NCBI RefSeq assembly: GCF_900142295.1
Contig: NZ_FSRL01000001.1
Location: forward strand, 2,232,001-2,296,000
Direction of reading: 5' to 3'
Source of the DNA: Vannielia litorea
GTDB taxonomy: Bacteria; Pseudomonadota; Alphaproteobacteria; Rhodobacterales; Rhodobacteraceae
Length of the DNA: 64,000 nucleotides
Position numbers and translations under genes: made by a program. Each line of letters starts with the position of its first letter. The stretch's first letter is position 1. The notes beneath the pieces are model-generated. The model ran no database searches. It was not told the origin of the DNA and saw nothing but the letters and a program-made list of their open reading frames with translations. Positions 43,872 through 52,665 of this stretch are shown one piece after another.

Positions 43872-44975
43872 TCAGGCCGCGTCGCCCGGCTTCAACTCAC
43901 CGCTGTCGATCTGCTCCTGCTCGATGGACTCGAAGAGCGCCTTGAAGTTGCCCTCGCCGAAGCCGTCATCCCCCTTGCGCTGGATGAACTCGAAGAAAAT
44001 CGGGCCGATCACCGTCTTGGAGAAGATCTGAAGCAGGATCCGGGTTTCGCCGCCGTCCACCACGCCCTCGCCGTCGATCAGGATGCCGTGCTTCATCATC
44101 CGGTCCAGCGGCTCTTCGTGGCCGACAACCCGATCCCTGGACATCTTGTAATAGCTCTCGGGCGGGCCGGGCATGAACTTGACACCCATCTCGGCGATCG
44201 CATCGGTCGCCTCGTAAATGTCGCGCGCGCCCACGGCGATGTGCTGGATGCCCTCGCCGTTGTACTTTTTCAGGTAGGCCACGATCTGCCCGGTCTCGCC
44301 CCGGTCCTCGTTGATCGGGATGCGGATGCGCCCGCAGGGCGAGGTCAGCGCGCGGGAGAACAGGCCCGTGAACTTGCCCTCGATGTCGAAGAAGCGGATC
44401 TCGCGGAAATTGAAGAGCTTGCCGTAGAACTGAAACCACTTGTCCATGTTGCCCTTGAAGACGTTATGGGTGAGGTGGTCGAGGTAGTAGAAGCCCACGC
44501 CCTGGGGGTGGGCGCTCTCGTGCCAGTCGAACTCCGCGTTGTAGGCGCTGGTGTCGTAATAATCCTCGATGAAGTAGATCAGCGAGCCACCGATGCCCCG
44601 GATCGCGGGCACATCCATGCTCTTGCCCGGCCCTTCGTAGGGCTCGGCGCCATTTTTCACCGCGTGGTCAAAGGCGTGCTGCGCATCGACAACGCGCCAG
44701 CCCATCGACGGGGCGCAGGGGCCGTGCTCTTCGACAAAGTCGCGGCCGTGGGTGCCTGGCTCGTCGTTCAGCAGGTAGGAGATATCCCCCTGCTGCCAGA
44801 GCTCGATGCGCTTGGTCTTGTGGGTGGCGACATGGGTGTAACCCATGGCGCGGAAGGTCTCGCGCAGGTGCTCCGGATCAGGGTGTGCGAACTCGACGAA
44901 TTCGAAGCCGTCGGTGCCGGCGGGGTTCTCGGGGGTGATCGTCGCCTTGGGGGCGTCGTGGGGAAAGGGGCCCAT
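43872..44975 (-). CDS. hppD: 4-Hydroxyphenylpyruvate dioxygenase
   Basis: A 367-residue Fe(II) dioxygenase converting 4-hydroxyphenylpyruvate to homogentisate in tyrosine breakdown. The two VOC domains are evident: GFEFVEFAHPDPEHLRETFRAMGYTHVATHKTK, YLDHLTHNVFKGNMDKWFQFYGKLFNF (His ligand), EGIQHIAVGARDIYEATDAI (second His), and FFEFIQRKGDDGFGEGNF (Glu ligand). Divergent from an AsnC-type regulator that likely controls it. Confidence 0.94.
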   Translation of the reverse strand: MGPFPHDAPKATITPENPAGTDGFEFVEFAHPDPEHLRETFRAMGYTHVATHKTKRIELWQQGDISYLLNDEPGTHGRDFVEEHGPCAPSMGWRVVDAQHAFDHAVKNGAEPYEGPGKSMDVPAIRGIGGSLIYFIEDYYDTSAYNAEFDWHESAHPQGVGFYYLDHLTHNVFKGNMDKWFQFYGKLFNFREIRFFDIEGKFTGLFSRALTSPCGRIRIPINEDRGETGQIVAYLKKYNGEGIQHIAVGARDIYEATDAIAEMGVKFMPGPPESYYKMSRDRVVGHEEPLDRMMKHGILIDGEGVVDGGETRILLQIFSKTVIGPIFFEFIQRKGDDGFGEGNFKALFESIEQEQIDSGELKPGDAA

Positions 44976-45024
44976 GGGTATCTCCTGTTCGCTTTCGGCC
45001 AGTTTAGCGCGTCACGAATGAGGG

Positions 45025-45066
45025 ATGCGCGCGTTATCTGTGGTCAATCCACCCATTATCGCGCAT
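45025..45066. promoter_or_regulatory. Inverted ATGCGCG repeats in the hppD-asnC gap
   Basis: Half-sites ATGCGCG (45025-45031) and CGCGCAT (45060-45066), flanked inside by TTAT and ATTAT, are spaced 35 bp centre to centre in the 129-bp divergent region. This suits binding of an Lrp/AsnC octamer to two faces of the helix. Symmetry is seen; binding is inferred. Confidence 0.45.
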
Positions 45067-45104
45067 GTTACGCACCGTACCGACATTTTCCGCGGATTCT
45101 TCGC

Positions 45105-45563
45105 ATGACACTGGATCAGATCGACTCGGCCCTGCTCCGCCTTCTCCAGGTCGATGCCAACCAAACCGCAGAACAGCTCGGGGCCAAGCTCGGGTTGAGC
45201 CCGAGCCAGGCCGGGCGACGGCGGCAACGGCTTGAGGCGGCAGGCCTCATCTCGGGATATGGCGCGCGGGTTGACCCCGACGCCGTCGGACTCGGGGTGC
45301 AAGCGATGATCCAGGTCCACATGGCAGCCCATGCCCCCGACGCGGCGCAGAGTTTCGCGGCTCTTGTTGCCCGGCGCGACGAGATCGTGGGGGCCTGGGT
45401 CATGACCGGCGACGCCGACTACCTGCTGCGGATCTACTGCCACGATCTTCCGGCCCTCAACCGGCTGGTGCAGGAAGTGCTGCTGCCCCACAGTTCCGTG
45501 GCCCGGGTGCAGAGCCAGATCGTCATGGCCCAGCTCAAGGCCGACGGCCCCCTGCCCCTCTGA
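45105..45563 (+). CDS. Lrp/AsnC-family transcriptional regulator
   Basis: A 152-residue regulator: HTH at about 3-60 (LDQIDSALLRLLQVDANQTAEQLGAKLGLSPSQAGRRRQRLEAAGLI) and a RAM ligand-binding domain (VGAWVMTGDADYLLRIYCHDLPALNRLVQEVLLPHSSVARVQSQIVMAQLK). Its position divergent from hppD suggests it regulates tyrosine or phenylalanine catabolism. Confidence 0.92.
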   Translation: MTLDQIDSALLRLLQVDANQTAEQLGAKLGLSPSQAGRRRQRLEAAGLISGYGARVDPDAVGLGVQAMIQVHMAAHAPDAAQSFAALVARRDEIVGAWVMTGDADYLLRIYCHDLPALNRLVQEVLLPHSSVARVQSQIVMAQLKADGPLPL

Positions 45564-45693
45564 GGGCGGCTGTAACGTGTTGAAAGATTTTGTGCCGCCC
45601 GCGGGCGCTTTTTAGCGGCCTCTAACCGGGCACGGGCATTTCATTCCGCCGGGGGTTTGCTACTTGTAGAAGGGCAACTCAGGGCGGGGGCGG

Positions 45694-47577
45694 ATGGAAG
45701 GATTCCTTTACCAGGCGGTGATCTACCTTGGCGCGGCTGTGGTGGCGGTGCCCATCTCGGCACGCCTCGGATTGGGCTCGGTGCTGGGCTACCTGCTGTC
45801 GGGCATCGTGATCGGGCCAATACTCGGGCTCGTCGGCAGCGAGACCCAGGAGTTGCAGCACTTCGCCGAGTTCGGCGTGGTGGTGATGCTCTTCCTGATC
45901 GGTCTCGAGCTGGAACCCAAGGCACTTTGGGGCATGCGGCACAGGCTCATCGGTCTGGGCGGCCTGCAGGTGGTCGGAACGTCGCTCGTGATCGCCGGTT
46001 GCGGGATGGCCCTTGGCCTGTCCTGGAGCCTCGCGCTGGCCGTGGGCATGGTATTTGCCCTGTCGTCCACCGCCATCGTGCTCCAGACCCTGAGCGAGAA
46101 GGGCCTGATGCAGTCGCCCGGCGGCAGGTCGATCATCTCGGTCCTGCTGACCCAGGATATCGCGGTGATCCCGATCCTCGCGGTCCTGCCCCTGCTGCCG
46201 GTGGCGATGGTGCCGCAACTGGATGCCAGCGGCGCGATCCACGTGGGCAGCGAGAACGAACATCACACCATGTCGCTGGTCGAAGGGCTCCCGGGCTGGG
46301 GCGTTGCACTGGTCACCCTGGGCGCAGTGCTTGCGGTGGTCCTCGCCGGCATCTTCCTGACGCGGCCACTGTTCAAGTTCATCCACATGGCAAAGCTGCG
46401 CGAGCTATACACCGCGACGGCGCTGTTGATGGTGGTGATGATCGCCTTCCTGATGAACCTCGTCGGTCTTTCACCGGCGCTAGGCACCTTTCTCGGTGGC
46501 GTCATGCTGGCCAACTCCGAGTTCCGCCACCAGATCGAGGCCGACCTCAACCCGTTCAAGGGCCTGCTTCTCGGCCTCTTCTTCATCACCGTGGGCGCGG
46601 GCATCAACTTCACGGTGTTCTGGAACCACATCTTCACCATCATCGGCCTCACACTCGGGGTGATGCTGGTCAAGGGGCTGCTGCTCTTCGCGCTGGGATG
46701 GATCTTCAAACTGCGCGGCAAGGGCCAATGGCTGTTCACCCTCGGCCTCGCGCAGGCGGGTGAGTTCGGCTTCGTGCTCATCGGTTTCATGACCGGGCAA
46801 AAGATGCTCGAACCGGTCATGACGCAGGTCCTGCTGCTGGTCGTGGCGATGACCATGATGCTGACGCCGCTGTTCTTCATCCTCTACGAGAAACTCTCGG
46901 AACGGATGGCGGAGGAAGGCGAGATGCCGGAGCCCGACGAGATGGACGAGAACGCGCCGGTCATCATCGCCGGGCTGGGCCGCTTCGGGCAGGTGGTGAG
47001 CCGGATGGTCAGCGCGGCGGGCGTACCGACCACCGTGCTCGATCACAACCTCGAAACCATCAACCTTCTGCGCCGCTTCGGCTTCAAGGGGTTCTTCGGC
47101 GATCCGACCCGGCCCGAGCTTCTGCACGCGGCGGGCATCCACCATGCCAAGGTGCTGGTTGTGGCGCTCGACAGCCCCAAGACCGCCGTGCAGCTGGTGC
47201 GGATGGTGCGCGAGATGCGGCCCGATATCCACATCATCGCCCGTGCCCACGATCGGCTGCACGTCTACGAGCTCTACCAGGCCGGCGCCAACGACATCGT
47301 GCGCGAGTTGTTCGACTCGAGCCTGCGGGCCGGTCGCTACGTGCTGGAGAACATGGAGTTTTCCGAGTTCGAAGCGGCTGAGGTGGAGCGCAGCTTCTAC
47401 AAGCACGACCGGCACATCCTGCGAGAGCTGGCAGAGCTGTGGCGCCCCGACGTGCCACTGGGTCAGAACGAGGCCTATGTGAACCGGACCCGCGAGTTGA
47501 ACTCCGACCTGGAAGCCGCCCTGGTGCGGGAGATCCAGGAGCAGCGGGCGCGTGCGAACATGAACGCGGCGGAGTGA
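45694..47577 (+). CDS. Kef-type monovalent cation:proton antiporter (CPA2) with TrkA-N domain
   Basis: A 627-residue inner-membrane protein with about 12-13 membrane helices in residues 5-395: LGLGSVLGYLLSGIVIGPILGL, FALSSTAIVLQTL, LLTQDIAVIPIL, GLSPALGTFLGGVMLANSEFRHQIE and GLAQAGEFGFVL. A cytoplasmic Rossmann RCK/TrkA-N domain starts at about 428 (PVIIAGLGRFGQVVSRMV). It resembles KefB/KefC glutathione-regulated K+ efflux. No KefF/KefG partner is adjacent. Confidence 0.9.
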   Translation: MEGFLYQAVIYLGAAVVAVPISARLGLGSVLGYLLSGIVIGPILGLVGSETQELQHFAEFGVVVMLFLIGLELEPKALWGMRHRLIGLGGLQVVGTSLVIAGCGMALGLSWSLALAVGMVFALSSTAIVLQTLSEKGLMQSPGGRSIISVLLTQDIAVIPILAVLPLLPVAMVPQLDASGAIHVGSENEHHTMSLVEGLPGWGVALVTLGAVLAVVLAGIFLTRPLFKFIHMAKLRELYTATALLMVVMIAFLMNLVGLSPALGTFLGGVMLANSEFRHQIEADLNPFKGLLLGLFFITVGAGINFTVFWNHIFTIIGLTLGVMLVKGLLLFALGWIFKLRGKGQWLFTLGLAQAGEFGFVLIGFMTGQKMLEPVMTQVLLLVVAMTMMLTPLFFILYEKLSERMAEEGEMPEPDEMDENAPVIIAGLGRFGQVVSRMVSAAGVPTTVLDHNLETINLLRRFGFKGFFGDPTRPELLHAAGIHHAKVLVVALDSPKTAVQLVRMVREMRPDIHIIARAHDRLHVYELYQAGANDIVRELFDSSLRAGRYVLENMEFSEFEAAEVERSFYKHDRHILRELAELWRPDVPLGQNEAYVNRTRELNSDLEAALVREIQEQRARANMNAAE

Positions 47578-47593
47578 GTCGCCCGTTCGGTCC

Positions 47594-48133
47594 CTACCAC
47601 AGCTCCGGTCGGTCGAAAGGCGCAACGCAGGTGGATGGGCCGGTCATGCCCGCCAGGGTGCCTCCGTCCAGAGCCTGCGCGAGCCAGCCGTGCGGCATCG
47701 ACAGCGGATGCGGCGGGGCAACGGCGGCCGCGTCGACCGAAACAAATCCGACCTTTCCGTAGTAGGCCGGGTCGCCGTAGGTCATGACCACATCGGCCCC
47801 GCGGGCCCGAACCTGGTCCAACCCGAACCGCAGAAGCGCCTGGCCGATGCCCTGACGCTGGTGGCCGGGGTGGACCGCGACCGGAGACAAGAGGCGCGCC
47901 TCGCGCGGGTCCTGCGGGTATCGAAGCGAGGTGAACAGGATCGCGCCGGTGACCTGACCGGGCAGAGACGCCGTGCAGAGCAGGCGTTCCTCCGGCGCAA
48001 GGTCACTCAGAAGGGAGGCCACGAGTTTGCCGATCATCCGGCCCTCCTCCGCCCCTTCCGAGGCGGCGAAGGTCTGGCGAAAGAGCGCGACGATCTCTTC
48101 ATGCCCGCCCTTCGGATCGGAAGCAAAAGTCAT
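47594..48133 (-). CDS. GNAT-family N-acetyltransferase
   Basis: A 179-residue YhbS-like acetyltransferase: GQVTGAILFTSLRY, then the acetyl-CoA motif LLSPVAVHPGHQRQGIGQALLRFGL, and VMTYGDPAYYGKVGF. Substrate unknown. The start at MTFASDPKGGH is preceded by GGAAGGGACGGG; a longer reading would run into the carD terminator. Convergent with the antiporter gene. Confidence 0.85.
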   Translation of the reverse strand: MTFASDPKGGHEEIVALFRQTFAASEGAEEGRMIGKLVASLLSDLAPEERLLCTASLPGQVTGAILFTSLRYPQDPREARLLSPVAVHPGHQRQGIGQALLRFGLDQVRARGADVVMTYGDPAYYGKVGFVSVDAAAVAPPHPLSMPHGWLAQALDGGTLAGMTGPSTCVAPFDRPELW

Positions 48134-48150
48134 CCCGTCCCTTCCCCATG

Positions 48151-48182
48151 AAAAAGGGTCGCGCCCTGCGGCGCAGCCCTTT
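48151..48182 (-). terminator. Rho-independent terminator of carD
   Basis: On the minus strand, stem AAGGG-C-TGCGCC / GGCGCG-A-CCCTT with loop GCAG is followed by TTTTT. It begins about 20 bp after the carD stop. Confidence 0.75.
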
Positions 48183-48202
48183 GAATGTCTGGCTCGCAAG
48201 GA

Positions 48203-48709
48203 TCAGGCGGCGCGGCTCACCAGCACGTCGTCAACCTGCTTCTGCGCGCCGGCCTCATCGGTGCCCGAAACGGCGGCCACTTCACGGGTCAGGCGCTCAA
48301 GCGCGGCTTCATAGAGCTGGCGCTCGGAGTAGCTCTGCTCGCGCTGGTCGTCGGTGCGGTGCAGGTCGCGCACGACCTCGGCAATGGCGATCAGGTCGCC
48401 GGAGTTGATCTTCTGTTCATACTCCTGCGCACGGCGCGACCACATGGCCCGCTTCACCTTGGCCTTGCCCTTGAGCGTCTTCATGGCCTGGCTCACGGTG
48501 TCCGGGGTGGACAGCGAGCGCATGCCGACCTCGGTGGCCTTGTGGGTCGGCACACGGAGAGTCATCTTGTCCTTCTCGAAGGAGATGACGAAGAGCTCCA
48601 GCTCGAAGCCGGCAACCTCCTGCTTCTCGATCGAGACGATCTTTCCCACGCCGTGGGCCGGGTAAACAACGAAATCGTTGGGGCGGAACTCGGATTTCTT
48701 CTTGGTCAT
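48203..48709 (-). CDS. carD: CarD-family transcription regulator
   Basis: A 168-residue RNA-polymerase-binding protein that stabilises open complexes, mainly at rRNA and housekeeping promoters. The N-terminal Tudor-like RNAP-interacting domain (FRPNDFVVYPAHGVGKIVSIE) is followed by a helical DNA-binding part with AMWSRRAQEYEQKINSGD and LYEAALERL. A promoter lies about 150 bp upstream, next to a RutR-like palindrome. A terminator follows. Confidence 0.93.
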   Translation of the reverse strand: MTKKKSEFRPNDFVVYPAHGVGKIVSIEKQEVAGFELELFVISFEKDKMTLRVPTHKATEVGMRSLSTPDTVSQAMKTLKGKAKVKRAMWSRRAQEYEQKINSGDLIAIAEVVRDLHRTDDQREQSYSERQLYEAALERLTREVAAVSGTDEAGAQKQVDDVLVSRAA

Positions 48710-48862
48710 TCAGGGCCTTCCTTCAGGCTTTATCAGGGACCGAAAAGACCCTTTCCCGGCGCGTCTGCCTCCGGGAGCGGGTCTTGTATGCGCTATGAAG
48801 TCTCCCGAATTGGCGAGCAGCGCAGTGTCGGGAACCTTAGGATTCACTTACCATCGCTACGT

Positions 48863-48890
48863 AACATAACACAAAAAACACGATTCTCAA
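48863..48890 (-). promoter_or_regulatory. Predicted sigma-70 promoter of carD
   Basis: On the minus strand, -35 TTGAGA (48885-48890), a 16-bp T-rich spacer and -10 TATGTT (48863-48868) lie in the only AT-rich part of the 248-bp gap upstream of carD. The 5' leader would be about 145 nt. Confidence 0.5.
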
Positions 48891-48919
48891 AGCGCGTCGC
48901 TCGGCCGGCGCCGCGACGT

Positions 48920-48935
48920 TTTGACCAAACGGTCA
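48920..48935. promoter_or_regulatory. RutR-like palindrome upstream of carD
   Basis: TTGACCA-AA-CGGTCAA matches the RutR consensus in 13 of 14 defined positions and is itself almost perfectly symmetric. It lies 22 bp after the fdxA stop and about 30 bp upstream of the predicted carD -35. No pyrimidine gene is near, so it may reflect a wider RutR regulon or another TetR regulator. Confidence 0.55.
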
Positions 48936-48957
48936 AATCCCAGGCACGGGCGCGGCG

Positions 48958-49293
48958 TCAGCCGCCTTCGCCGGGAGCCTCGGAAAACAGGTCCATCTTG
49001 CCCGGCTTGCCGTCCATCTCGTCCGCGTTCGGCAGCGGGTCCTTCTTGGTCACGATCACCGGCCAGAGCTCGGAATACTTGCGGTTGAACTCGACCCATT
49101 TCTCCATCTCCGGCTCGGTGTCAGGCCGGATGGCATCCGCAGGGCACTCGGGCTCGCATACGCCGCAATCGATGCATTCGTCGGGGTGAATCACCAGCAT
49201 GTTCTCGCCCTCGTAGAAACAATCCACGGGGCACACCTCGACACAGTCGGTGTATTTGCAGGCGATGCAATTGTCGTTGACGATGTAGGTCAT
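48958..49293 (-). CDS. fdxA: 7Fe-8S ferredoxin FdxA
   Basis: A 111-residue soluble electron carrier with two cluster motifs: [19 protein letters not shown] (3Fe-4S/4Fe-4S) and [16 protein letters not shown], plus the typical C-terminal extension with [15 protein letters not shown]. Start at MTYIVNDNC with AAAGAGG upstream. It lies 46 bp after hslR. Confidence 0.95.
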   Translation of the reverse strand: MTYIVNDNCIACKYTDCVEVCPVDCFYEGENMLVIHPDECIDCGVCEPECPADAIRPDTEPEMEKWVEFNRKYSELWPVIVTKKDPLPNADEMDGKPGKMDLFSEAPGEGG

Positions 49294-49339
49294 GCGGGCC
49301 TCTTTGCCGTTCGGGGCAGAGGTATTGCAACCGCTCCGC

Positions 49340-49717
49340 TCATTCAAGCGGCTTGCCACGCATTCGGAGCGCCACGCGGCGTTCCTGCTGCGTGGGGCGA
49401 ACGCCCGTTTGCGGTTGGGCCGGATCGCGAAACGCGCGTTCCGGCGGGGCGAGATCCTCGTAGAGGGCGCGCGCCTCGGGAGCGGGGCCCCGGCGGATGC
49501 CCAGCGCCACGATGCGAATGACGCGGATGTGGCTGTCCTTGGGAAAGGTCAGCGTGTCACCCGGCGCAACCAACCGGGACGGCTTGGAAATCGGCGTGCC
49601 GTCGACCCGCAGCTTGCCGTCGCTGACCAGCTTGGCAGCCAGGCTGCGGGTCTTGAAGAAGCGGGCATGAAACAGCCACTTGTCGATGCGCAGGCTATCC
49701 GCCGGAGCCTCGGTCAC
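49340..49717 (-). CDS. hslR: S4-domain RNA-binding protein (Hsp15/HslR)
   Basis: A 125-residue heat-shock RNA-binding protein: the S4 domain covers about residues 8-60 ([48 protein letters not shown]). HslR recycles 50S subunits carrying nascent chains. It overlaps the helicase gene by 4 bp (ATGA). The basic C-terminal tail is usual. Confidence 0.88.
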   Translation of the reverse strand: MTEAPADSLRIDKWLFHARFFKTRSLAAKLVSDGKLRVDGTPISKPSRLVAPGDTLTFPKDSHIRVIRIVALGIRRGPAPEARALYEDLAPPERAFRDPAQPQTGVRPTQQERRVALRMRGKPLE

Positions 49718-52635
49718 TCCTTCTTGAGCCCCATCAGAGCCTGGGCGAAGGGGTTGTCGGGGTCGATCTGCTTTTCCTTGCGGGGCGGGCGGGACTGGAA
49801 GTTCTGCGGCCCCTCGTCGCGGCGCGGGCCTCCCTTGCCTTTCGGGCCGCCCTTGCCGCGCGGCTTGCCCTTGCCCTGGCCCTTGGGCCGGTCGCCCTGG
49901 CGTTCGCCGCCATGGCGCTCGTTGCGGCGGCCTCCTCGGTTGCCACCCCAGGTGAAGGTGTAGAACACCTCCATCTCCGGTCCTGCAACATCGGCGTCGG
50001 GGGCAACGCCGGTGGCGTTCTCATCTGCCGCCACCTCCTCGACCGGCGCTTCAGGTGCGGGCTCGGCCGGCGTTTCGGCCAAGGGGGCCACGCCCTCGTC
50101 GGTCAGCGCCGCGGCCTCGGCAAGCGTGTCGGCAGGCGCCTCCACGGCGGGTGCCTCGGTTATGCCGCCCTCGGGTTGAGCCTCGGCGGCGTCCATCACC
50201 GGCGTGTCGCCTGCCACGGGCGCCTCGGCCCCGGGCACCACGGCATCAACCGCCTTCACCTTGGCGCGCTCGCCTTTCTCCGCCTTGTAGCCCAGCCCGC
50301 CCATGAGATCGGCGAACTGCTCCAGCGTCATGCCGGTGATCGACAGCATGTCTGCCGTGGCCTCGAAGCCTGCGCGGCTGTCCTGGCCGCGGAGCTGGTC
50401 GGCGAGGCGCTCCAACATGTCGATCCGGATGGCCCGCTGGCCGGCCGCGCGATAGCCCGACATCTGAGCGTAGCCCTCGGGCATCCCCTGCGGCGCGGGG
50501 ATCGTCACCAGACCCGGCGGCGGGCTTTCAGGAAACTCGTCAAGCCCCTGCCAGAGCGACCAGAGCACCAGCCGCAGCCGCGTCGGCGCCGGCTTCAGCA
50601 GGAGCGGCATGAACACCGTGAACTGGCCAAAGCGGACACCATGCTTGCGCAGCGCGCCGCGCGCGTCCTGGTCAAGCGACTTCACGTCCTGGGCAACCTG
50701 GTCGCGCGGGATGACGCCGAGCGCCTCGACCAGCTGAAAGCCGAAGCCACGGGCCAGGCCGGTCAGCGCCGCGTCGTTCTGTACGTTGGTCAGCGGCTCG
50801 AAGAGCGCCGCGATCTTGCGGTCGATGAAGTGCTGCAGCCTGCGGGTGACCTTCTCGGCCACTTCGGGGCCGGCCTCATCATCGACAAAGGCCTTCACCT
50901 GCGGCTTGAGCGGCTCGTTCCCCTTGACCAGCTTGCCGACGGCATGCTCGCCCCACATCAGCCCGCCCTGCTCGGTATAGTCGAGCTCGGTATCGGGCGC
51001 GTTGTAAAAACGGTCGGAGAGCAGCGAGAACTGGGGGCCGAGTGCGGCAACAGCGGCGGAGCGCAGCGTCTTGGCCTCACCTGCATCGGCAGTGTCGGCC
51101 TGTCGGAAGCGGAAGCCTTCGAGCCGGCCCACCACATGGCCTTCGATCACCACTTCACCCTTGTCGTTCACATCGGCCACGAGGCTCTCCTTCTGCTTCA
51201 ACCGCCGCAGCAACACGCTTGTGCGCCGGTCGACAAATCTCTGGGTCAGGGCGCCGTGGAGGGCGTCTGACAGGCGGTCTTCTACCGCGCGGGTGGCGTC
51301 GCGCCAATGGGATTCGTCGTCGAGCCAACCCTTGCGCTGGGCGACGTAGGTCCATGTGCGGATATACGCCAGCCGCTTGGACAACGTGTCGATGTCGCCT
51401 TCGGTTCGGTCGATGCGCTTGACCTGGCGGGCGAACCAGTCGTCGGGAACACGACCGAACTCATGCAGGTCGGTGAAGATCTTCGACAGAAGGCTGGTGT
51501 GCTCTGCCTGGGATATGCCCCGGAAGTCGGGGATCCGGCAGACATCCCAAAGCAGCCGGGTGTCGGCCCGCGATGCGGTGCGGGGGGCAAGCTCGGGCAT
51601 GGCCGCCAGCGCCTTCAGCGCCCCCAGATCGTCGGCCTCGCGGGCCCGGGCGAGCAGCAGGTTGTCGGGCCGTGCCTCGAGCGAGGCGACGAGGTGGGCC
51701 GGCGTGCGGTAGTCGAGCTCCGGGTTGCGCCACTCGAGCTTTCGAACCGGCTCGAAGCGGTGCTCGGTGATCGCCTCCACCACCTCCTTAGAGAGCGGCG
51801 AGGCCTCCCCGGTCACGCCAAAGCTGCCGTCGCGCTGGTAGCGTCCGGCCCGCCCGGCGATCTGGCCCAACTCCTGCGCGGTGAGCGGGCGCATCCGGCG
51901 ACCGTCGAACTTGGTGGTGGCCGAAAAGGCCACGTGGTTGAGGTCGAGGTTCAGCCCCATGCCGATGGCGTCGGTGGCGACGAGGTAATCGACATCGCCG
52001 TTCTGATAAAGCGCCACCTGGGCGTTGCGGGTGCGCGGACTGAGTGCGCCCATGACCACCGCGCAGCCACCTTTCTGGCGACGGATCAACTCGGCGATGG
52101 CATAGACATTCTCAACCGAGAACCCGACGATCGCGGAGCGGGCAGGCATCCGGCTTATCTTTTTCGAACCCCCGTAGGTAAGATGCGAAAACCGCTCACG
52201 CTTCACGAACGTCGCACGCGGCACCAGTTGGGCAATCGTCGAGCGCATGGTTTCCGCGCCCATGAAGATGGTCTCAAGCCGCCCGCGCGCGTTCAGAAGC
52301 CGGTCGGTGAACACGTGACCGCGGTCGGGGTCGGCGCAAAGCTGGATCTCGTCGACGGCCAGAAAATCGTGCTCGCCCGTCACCGGCATCGACTCGACCG
52401 TGCAGACCCAGAAGCGCGGGCGCGGCGGCACGATGCGTTCCTCGCCGGTGATCAGCGCCACCGCATTGGGGCCGCGCAGCCCCACGATCTTGTCATAGAC
52501 CTCGCGCGCCAGGAGCCGGAGCGGCAGGCCGATCACACCCGTGGGGTAAGACAGCATCCGCTCGATGGCAAAGTGGGTCTTGCCGGTGTTGGTAGGGCCC
52601 AGCAGGGCCGTGATGCGCGCAGGCTCGCCGCCCAT
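49714..52635 (-). CDS. SUV3-like ATP-dependent RNA/DNA helicase
   Basis: A 973-residue superfamily 2 helicase. Motif I is ALLGPTNTGKTHFAIERML, motif II is DEIQ (FLAVDEIQLCADPDRGHVF), then FMGAETMR and the C-terminal helicase motifs DYLVATDAIGMGLNLDLNHVAFS and QIAGRAGRYQRDGSFG. This matches the mitochondrial degradosome helicase SUV3 and its alphaproteobacterial homologues. The last ~190 residues are an Ala/Glu then Gly/Lys/Arg-rich disordered tail (residues about 780-950), possibly RNA-binding. hslR and fdxA follow. Confidence 0.88.
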   Translation of the reverse strand: MGGEPARITALLGPTNTGKTHFAIERMLSYPTGVIGLPLRLLAREVYDKIVGLRGPNAVALITGEERIVPPRPRFWVCTVESMPVTGEHDFLAVDEIQLCADPDRGHVFTDRLLNARGRLETIFMGAETMRSTIAQLVPRATFVKRERFSHLTYGGSKKISRMPARSAIVGFSVENVYAIAELIRRQKGGCAVVMGALSPRTRNAQVALYQNGDVDYLVATDAIGMGLNLDLNHVAFSATTKFDGRRMRPLTAQELGQIAGRAGRYQRDGSFGVTGEASPLSKEVVEAITEHRFEPVRKLEWRNPELDYRTPAHLVASLEARPDNLLLARAREADDLGALKALAAMPELAPRTASRADTRLLWDVCRIPDFRGISQAEHTSLLSKIFTDLHEFGRVPDDWFARQVKRIDRTEGDIDTLSKRLAYIRTWTYVAQRKGWLDDESHWRDATRAVEDRLSDALHGALTQRFVDRRTSVLLRRLKQKESLVADVNDKGEVVIEGHVVGRLEGFRFRQADTADAGEAKTLRSAAVAALGPQFSLLSDRFYNAPDTELDYTEQGGLMWGEHAVGKLVKGNEPLKPQVKAFVDDEAGPEVAEKVTRRLQHFIDRKIAALFEPLTNVQNDAALTGLARGFGFQLVEALGVIPRDQVAQDVKSLDQDARGALRKHGVRFGQFTVFMPLLLKPAPTRLRLVLWSLWQGLDEFPESPPPGLVTIPAPQGMPEGYAQMSGYRAAGQRAIRIDMLERLADQLRGQDSRAGFEATADMLSITGMTLEQFADLMGGLGYKAEKGERAKVKAVDAVVPGAEAPVAGDTPVMDAAEAQPEGGITEAPAVEAPADTLAEAAALTDEGVAPLAETPAEPAPEAPVEEVAADENATGVAPDADVAGPEMEVFYTFTWGGNRGGRRNERHGGERQGDRPKGQGKGKPRGKGGPKGKGGPRRDEGPQNFQSRPPRKEKQIDPDNPFAQALMGLKKE

Positions 52636-52665
52636 GGGGCCTCTCTTTTCAGGCTGTCGGGTGCG

